Under the pieces are notes generated by a model that was not told the origin of the DNA, made no database searches, and saw only the letters and a program-made list of their open reading frames with translations. DNA of 64,000 nt from Candidimonas nitroreducens (GTDB taxonomy: Bacteria > Pseudomonadota > Gammaproteobacteria > Burkholderiales > Burkholderiaceae_B). Positions 59,221 to 64,000 of the stretch are shown here, piece by piece. The position numbers and the translations under genes were made by a program. The stretch spans positions 434,001-498,000 of the forward strand of contig NZ_NJIH01000003.1 of the NCBI RefSeq assembly GCF_002209565.1, read 5' to 3'. Position 1 is the stretch's first letter; every line of letters begins with the position of its first letter.

Positions 59221-61701
59221 ATGGCCACACACCGATCGGTTGGCGAAGCCGGGGCCGCCCCCGCTGTCTCCACACCTACTTCCAGTACCGCTACGGCCCC
59301 GGGCGTGCTGCGCCTGCGCAAGGTGGCGGTTTGCGGCGCCGGGGTCATGGGGGCGCAGATCGCCGCGCACTGCGTCAATGCCGGCGTGCCGGTGGTGCTG
59401 TTCGACCTGCCGGCCAAGCAGGGCGACAAGAACGGCATCGCCAGCAAGGCCATAGCGCAGCTGCGCAAGCTGAACCCCGCGCCTTTGGGCACGCCCGACC
59501 TGGCCGACCTGATCACGCCCGCCAACTACGAAGAGCACCTGGGCCTGCTGGCCGGCTGCGACCTGGTCATCGAGGCCATCGCCGAACGGCTCGACTGGAA
59601 GCGCGACCTGTACCAGAAGCTGGCGCCGGCGGTAGGGCCGCACACCATACTGGCCAGCAACACCTCGGGCCTGTCGATCACCGCCTTGTCCGAAGTGCTG
59701 CCGGAATCGCTTCGGCATCGCTTCTGCGGGGTGCACTTCTTCAACCCGCCGCGCTACATGCACCTGGTGGAACTGATCCCCACCGCCGCCACCGAGCCGG
59801 GCCTGCTCGACGCGCTGGAAACCTTCCTGGTCTCGCGCCTGGGCAAGGGCGTGGTGCGCGCCAAAGACACGCCCAACTTCATCGGCAACCGCATCGGCGT
59901 GTTCGGCATTCTTTCCGTGTTCGCGCAGGCGCAGAAATTCGGCCTGCCCTACGACCTGGTCGACGAACTGACCGGCACGCGCCTGGGGCGCGCCAAGTCG
60001 GGCACCTTCCGCACCGCCGACGTGGTCGGGCTCGACACGCTGGAGCACGTCATCCGCACCATGCGCGACGGGCTGCCCGACGACCCGTTCCGCGCGCATT
60101 TCGAAACCCCGCCGGTGCTGGCCGCGCTGGTGGCCAAGGGCGCGCTGGGGCAGAAGACCGGCGCCGGTTTCTACCGCAAGCAGGGCAAGGCCATCTTGCG
60201 CCTGGATCCGGCCACGGGCGAATACGTGCCGGCCGATTCCAGGGTCGACGAAGGCGTGGCTGCCATATTGGCCGAACGCGATCCGGCCGCGCGCCTGCGC
60301 GCGCTGCGCGCTTCCGAGCACCCCCAGGCGCGCTTCGTCTGGGCGGTGCTGCGCGACAGCTTCCACTACAGCGCCGTGCACCTGGCCGAAATCGCCGACA
60401 CCGCGCGCCAGGTCGACCAGGCCATGGCCTGGGGCTTCGGCCACGCCCGCGGGCCGTTCGAGATCTGGCAAGCGGCGGGCTGGCGCGATGTCGCCGGCTG
60501 GGTCGCCGAAGACATCGCCGCGGGGCAAGCCTTGTCCAGCGCCCCGCTGCCCGCCTGGGTCACCGCCGGCCCGGTATGGGAGGCAAGCGGCGTGCAGACC
60601 GCGGAAGGTTCCTGGAACCCGCGCGCCGAACGCTTCGAGCCGCGCAGCGCGCTGCCGGTGTACCGCCGCCAGGTCGCCGCGCCGCGCCTGGTGGGCGAGC
60701 CCGATTCCCTGCATGCCAAGGTGGTGTTCGAGAACCCGGCGGTCAAGTGCTGGACGCTGCCCGAGCCGCATCCGCAAGACGTGCTGCTGCTGTCGTTCAA
60801 CACCAAGATGCACACCATAGGCCCCGACGTACTGCACGGGGTCATGCAGGCGGTGGACTTGGCCGAAGCCTCGTACGCGGCCCTGGTCATAGGCCAGCTG
60901 GAAGACCCGTTTTCGGCCGGCGCCGATCTGAAGGCCATGCTGCCGGTATTTGCCGCGGGCGGCCCGGCCGCACTGGAACCTGTGGAACGCCAGATGCAGG
61001 AAGTGTCGCTGCGCCTGCGCTACGCCCGCGTGCCGGTAGTAGCTGCGCTGGCCGGCATGGCACTGGGCGGCGGCTGCGAGCTGGCGGTGCACTGCGCGGC
61101 CCGCGTGGCGCACTTCGAAACCTATATAGGCCTGGTCGAGGCCGGCATAGGCCTGGTGCCCGGCGCCGGCGGCCTTACCTACTGCGCGCGCCGCGCGGCC
61201 GAACTGCGCGCCGACGCCGCGCCCGACGCGCCGCTGTTGGCCTGCCTGAAGCGCTACGCGCTGGCCGTGGCTTCGGCGCAAGTGTCGCGTTCCGCGCCCG
61301 ACGCCCAGCACATCGGCTATCTGCTGCCTTCCGACACAGTCGTCATGAACCGCTACGAACTGCTGTACGTGGCGGTGCGCCAGGCCCACGCCATGGCCGA
61401 ATCCGGCTGGCACGCGCCGCTGCCGCGGCCCTTTCCGGTGGCCGGCCGCGACGGCATCGCCACCCTGAAGGCGCAGCTGCTGAACATGAAGGTGGGCGGC
61501 TACATCTCGGACTACGACTTCCAGGTGGCCGAGCAGGTCGCGCACGTGCTGTGCGGCGGCGACGTCGACCCCGGCTCGCTGGTCGACGAGGCCTGGATCA
61601 TGCACCTGGAACGCCGCGCCTTCCTGTCGCTGCTGGCCCAGCCCAAGACCCAGGAACGCATCACCGGCCTGCTGAAAACCGGCAAGCCCGTCAGGAACTG
61701 A
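59221..61701 (+). CDS. 3-hydroxyacyl-CoA dehydrogenase/enoyl-CoA hydratase fusion, FadN-like
   Basis: This 826-residue bifunctional beta-oxidation enzyme has the NAD-binding hydroxyacyl-CoA dehydrogenase part first, with GAGVMG at 39-44 and HFFNPPRYMHLVE containing the catalytic His, and a helical dimerisation domain to about 470. The crotonase domain lies at the C-terminal side, with DPFSAGADLKAM and ALAGMALGGGCELAVHC near residues 565-625 and IGLVPGAGG. This order is opposite to FadB and resembles FadN. ATG 59221 has GGAG eight bases upstream. The N-terminal 30 residues are Ala/Ser/Thr-rich and variable. The thiolase gene follows after 26 bases, forming a fadNA-like pair for fatty-acid or phenylalkanoate side-chain oxidation. 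Confidence 0.92.
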   Translation: MATHRSVGEAGAAPAVSTPTSSTATAPGVLRLRKVAVCGAGVMGAQIAAHCVNAGVPVVLFDLPAKQGDKNGIASKAIAQLRKLNPAPLGTPDLADLITPANYEEHLGLLAGCDLVIEAIAERLDWKRDLYQKLAPAVGPHTILASNTSGLSITALSEVLPESLRHRFCGVHFFNPPRYMHLVELIPTAATEPGLLDALETFLVSRLGKGVVRAKDTPNFIGNRIGVFGILSVFAQAQKFGLPYDLVDELTGTRLGRAKSGTFRTADVVGLDTLEHVIRTMRDGLPDDPFRAHFETPPVLAALVAKGALGQKTGAGFYRKQGKAILRLDPATGEYVPADSRVDEGVAAILAERDPAARLRALRASEHPQARFVWAVLRDSFHYSAVHLAEIADTARQVDQAMAWGFGHARGPFEIWQAAGWRDVAGWVAEDIAAGQALSSAPLPAWVTAGPVWEASGVQTAEGSWNPRAERFEPRSALPVYRRQVAAPRLVGEPDSLHAKVVFENPAVKCWTLPEPHPQDVLLLSFNTKMHTIGPDVLHGVMQAVDLAEASYAALVIGQLEDPFSAGADLKAMLPVFAAGGPAALEPVERQMQEVSLRLRYARVPVVAALAGMALGGGCELAVHCAARVAHFETYIGLVEAGIGLVPGAGGLTYCARRAAELRADAAPDAPLLACLKRYALAVASAQVSRSAPDAQHIGYLLPSDTVVMNRYELLYVAVRQAHAMAESGWHAPLPRPFPVAGRDGIATLKAQLLNMKVGGYISDYDFQVAEQVAHVLCGGDVDPGSLVDEAWIMHLERRAFLSLLAQPKTQERITGLLKTGKPVRN

Positions 61702-61727
61702 ACGCGGCCCAATACCAAGGAATCATC

Positions 61728-62924
61728 ATGAGCACCTTGCAACAAGCCTATATCGTCGCCGCCACCCGTACGCCGATCGGCAAGGCGCCGCGCGGCATGC
61801 TGTCGCACCAGCGGCCCGACGACCTGCTGGCGCGCACCATACGCGGCGTGCTGGCCCAAGTGCCCAGCCTGGATCCCGCCGCCGTCGAAGACGCCGTCGT
61901 CGGCTGCGCCATACCCGAAGGCCCACAGGGCCTGAACGTGGCTCGCATCGGCGCCTTGCTGTCCGGCCTGCCGACTTCCGTGCCGGGCGTCACGGTGAAC
62001 CGCTTCTGCGCCTCGGGCCTGACCGCCATCGCCATCGCCGCCGACCGCATCGCCGTGGGGGCCGCCGACGTCATACTGGCCGGCGGCGTCGAATCCATGA
62101 GCCAGGTGCCCACCATGGGCATCAACACCAGCTTCAGCCCCGAGATCTTCGCCCGCGACGAAAACCTGGGCATCGCCTACGGCATGGGCCTGACCGCCGA
62201 ACAAGTGGCCGAACAATGGCACGTGTCGCGCGAAGACCAGGACGCCTTTGCACTGCGTTCGCACCAGCGCGCGCTGGCCGCTCAGCAGGCCGGCGAATTC
62301 GCCGACGAAATGCTGCCCCTGGACATCGTCGACCGCCGTCCCGACCTGGCCAGCGGCGAAGTCGTCGAAGTGCGCCGCCGCGTCGAACTGGACGAAGGCC
62401 CGCGGCCCGACACCAGCATGGAGGCCCTGGCGCGGCTCAAGCCCGCCTTCGCGGCACGCGGCAGCGTCACTGCCGGCAACAGTTCGCAAACCTCCGACGG
62501 CGCCGGCGCCCTGCTGCTGATGTCCGAGCGCGGCCTGAAGACCCACGGCGCCACGCCACTGGCGCGCTTCGTCACCTTCGCCGTGCGCGGCGTGCCGCCC
62601 GAAATCATGGGCATCGGCCCCAAAGAAGCCATACCCCGGGCGCTGAAGCATTCCGGCCTGAAGCTGGATCAGATCGGCTGGATCGAACTGAACGAGGCCT
62701 TTGCCGCCCAGTCCCTGGCCGTCATCCGCGACCTGGGCCTGAACCAGGACATCGTCAACCCCATGGGCGGCGCCATCGCCCTGGGCCACCCCCTGGGCGC
62801 CACCGGCGCCATCCGCGCCGCCACCGTCATCCACGGCATCCGCCGCCGCAAGCTGGACTACGGCATGCTGACCATGTGCGTAGGCACAGGCATGGGCGCC
62901 GCGGGTATTTTCGAGCGGCTGTAG
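61728..62924 (+). CDS. Acetyl-CoA acyltransferase (thiolase), FadA-like
   Basis: This 398-residue thiolase cleaves 3-oxoacyl-CoA with CoA to acetyl-CoA and a shortened acyl-CoA. The nucleophilic Cys94 lies in [13 protein letters not shown]. The second-half catalytic motifs [15 protein letters not shown] (His) and [11 protein letters not shown] (Cys) are intact, as are NEAFAAQ and GVESMSQVP. An AAGGA ribosome site is seven bases before ATG 61728. It completes the beta-oxidation cycle begun by the upstream fusion protein. No acyl-CoA dehydrogenase or ligase is present in the window. Confidence 0.94.
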   Translation: MSTLQQAYIVAATRTPIGKAPRGMLSHQRPDDLLARTIRGVLAQVPSLDPAAVEDAVVGCAIPEGPQGLNVARIGALLSGLPTSVPGVTVNRFCASGLTAIAIAADRIAVGAADVILAGGVESMSQVPTMGINTSFSPEIFARDENLGIAYGMGLTAEQVAEQWHVSREDQDAFALRSHQRALAAQQAGEFADEMLPLDIVDRRPDLASGEVVEVRRRVELDEGPRPDTSMEALARLKPAFAARGSVTAGNSSQTSDGAGALLLMSERGLKTHGATPLARFVTFAVRGVPPEIMGIGPKEAIPRALKHSGLKLDQIGWIELNEAFAAQSLAVIRDLGLNQDIVNPMGGAIALGHPLGATGAIRAATVIHGIRRRKLDYGMLTMCVGTGMGAAGIFERL

Positions 62925-63064
62925 GGGGGCAGGGCTATCATCGCCTACGTATTTTTCCGAGACACGGGAAGCACTCGTTGATGCATCACTTGCCTGGCGC
63001 TTGTGATAGTCTCAATTTCAATGCCAATGGTCGTTATGCGGTTTTTTTTTACGGAACTATCCGC

Positions 63065-63822
63065 TTGAACACTCCGAAGCGCTTGCCGGTCAAACTAGGT
63101 AAAGAGCCTCTGGTCGAGGCCGTTTGCTAGTTACGTGTGGCTGGCAAGGTGGCGTTGAATGTTTTCTTCCCGGGCATGTTGCTTACCCGGTATCCCGAAT
63201 CTGTGTCTGGTCTGCAGCAGTTGCCATCGGCAATGATCCCAGAGCAACTACGTACGGCACAAAACCCGAGCTGGCCTTTGTGCCAATTATTCAGTTGAAG
63301 TTCAAGGGGCTCTTGGTAATGATCGGGCAGCGCTCCGTCAGCGTGTCGAATCCTGCCCCTTATCTTGGGTGGGTGGAATTCAAATCGGTCATAGTAGAGG
63401 TCTTCAACGTCCTGCTTCAATCCCAGCAAGTCTCGAAAATTGATCGCTACTCGATCAAATACGTAAATGTGCTTAAAACGGACGGGGTACCAAACTCCTC
63501 CGATGCCTTGGATTGGTCCATACGAATCGGTCAACTTGGCCTTAACAAGCAATCAACGAATGTACGCACCGAGACGGTTTCCAACGGGCTGCTGACAATT
63601 ATCACCCTTGGCGGCGGCGTTACCGTACAAGTGTTAGGGCAAACTCCTATACAAGGGGCATTGATCGACATAGATACAATTTGCCAGACCGAAGCCGATC
63701 CAGAAGATTTTATGGCCCGCATGTCTAGCGAGCTCGACCGCATCCGTCATGCCAACAAGGTGGCATTTTTTGAATGCCTGACTAATGAGGCAATTCGTGA
63801 GCTTGATCCTACCTATGAATAG
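63065..63822 (+). pseudogene. Broken TIGR04255-like family gene
   Basis: Reading from a TTG at 63065 the frame encodes a start (LPVKLGKEPLVEAVC) typical of the TIGR04255 family, then meets TAG at 63128-63130 where a Glu would be expected, and continues LRVAGKVALNVFFPGML in the same frame. Near 63258-63270 the homology passes to a different frame by a single-base slip (AQNP in one frame, KPELAFVPIIQLKF in the other). That second frame runs to a stop at 63820, keeping VSVSNPAPYLGWVEF and DRYSIKYVNVL motifs. TIGR04255 proteins are sporadic accessory proteins of unknown function. One nonsense change plus one frameshift make this a pseudogene, unless they are sequencing errors. Confidence 0.65.
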
Positions 63823-64000
63823 TTGCGTTCTAAGCTTTGAGCCTGACCCTTTTTCAAGGGATCCCATCGGGTTCGACGTGACGGAACTGGCAGCCACGTT
63901 GTCGGCCCATGTCGAGGCTATTGCCCAGACGCTGCAGACCATTTCCGTAAAAGACGACGCTGCCACTCCCGACACGCAGCAGTCCTTGGTGGTCAAGGAG
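63815..64000 (+). CDS. Partial open reading frame running off the window
   Basis: An ATG at 63815 overlaps the end of the preceding pseudogene frame by eight bases and is open for 62 codons to the edge of the window. The visible N-terminus (MNSCVLSFEPDPF, then a polar, Thr/Gln-rich helix-like stretch) is not a family I recognise. The overlap suggests it was once translated together with the TIGR04255-like gene. Its full length and function cannot be seen here. Confidence 0.5.
   Translation, partial: MNSCVLSFEPDPFSRDPIGFDVTELAATLSAHVEAIAQTLQTISVKDDAATPDTQQSLVVKE

Noticed and set aside
59215-62924. Very long alternative frames over the beta-oxidation genes (796 codons minus strand, 1197 codons plus strand)
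   Set aside because: They lie entirely over well-supported fadN-like and thiolase genes, are Arg/Gly/His-rich without family motifs, and arise from the high GC at third codon positions.

Overview
The window looks like chromosomal DNA of a GC-rich betaproteobacterium in the order Burkholderiales, most likely family Alcaligenaceae (the Bordetella/Achromobacter/Pusillimonas group). This is an inference. It rests on six separate Bug/TctC-type periplasmic solute receptors, many LysR and IclR regulators beside small catabolic clusters, and a housekeeping block (fmdB, DUF502, aspS, an EEP-family hydrolase, clsB, plus ubiA further left) that fits this family. I saw no rRNA, tRNA, CRISPR array, intact insertion sequence or phage gene.

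Layout. 1-3060 is an accessory edge: a hypothetical protein, a 38-residue membrane peptide, a VanX-type dipeptidase, a HigB/HigA toxin-antitoxin pair with a readable promoter and operator, and the tail of a lost FAD monooxygenase. 3093-5476 holds an aminotransferase and ubiA. 5501-11966 is a LysR-controlled hydrolase cluster (two metal amidohydrolases, an M20 amidase and a Bug receptor). 12067-18575 is a CoA-transferase/citryl-CoA-lyase-like cluster with an RraA-type aldolase, a 2-hydroxyacid dehydrogenase, a Bug receptor and a divergent LysR. 18949-23785 holds a GMC oxidoreductase, a Na+/H+ antiporter-like protein and a carboxylesterase. 24013-27438 is an ABC importer with two different permeases.

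27883-33897 encodes a gentisate-type aromatic route: FAD monooxygenase, cupin ring-cleavage dioxygenase, fumarylacetoacetate-hydrolase-family enzyme, Bug receptor and LysR. 34527-41661 is visibly less GC-rich. It encodes a second, differently built ring-cleavage route: luciferase-like oxygenase plus flavin reductase, homogentisate-dioxygenase-like enzyme, FAH-like hydrolase, Bug receptor, NTF2-like protein, IclR and a 2-hydroxyacid dehydrogenase. It sits behind a near-consensus promoter with a palindrome at the predicted transcription start. I regard it as the best candidate for an undescribed pathway.

42095-48689 is the housekeeping block. 48697-51724 holds an SMP-30 lactonase, a PAS/winged-helix regulator and a class II amidotransferase. 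51725-55387 is an IclR-controlled lactonase-like/aldolase/Bug operon whose operator lies in the promoter spacer. 55455-58839 is a tightly overlapping trio (sialidase-like propeller, carboxymuconolactone-decarboxylase-like protein, Asp/Glu-racemase-family protein) divergent from another Bug receptor. 58841-59117 carries two short tandem repeats. 59221-62924 is a FadN/FadA-like beta-oxidation pair. The right edge holds a TIGR04255-like gene broken by a stop and a frameshift, followed by an open frame that runs off the end.

The common logic is modular: most catabolic clusters carry their own Bug receptor (without TctA/TctB membrane partners) and their own LysR or IclR regulator. The substrates suggested by the enzymes are hydroxylated aromatic acids, their ring-cleavage acids, lactones, amides and fatty-acyl chains.
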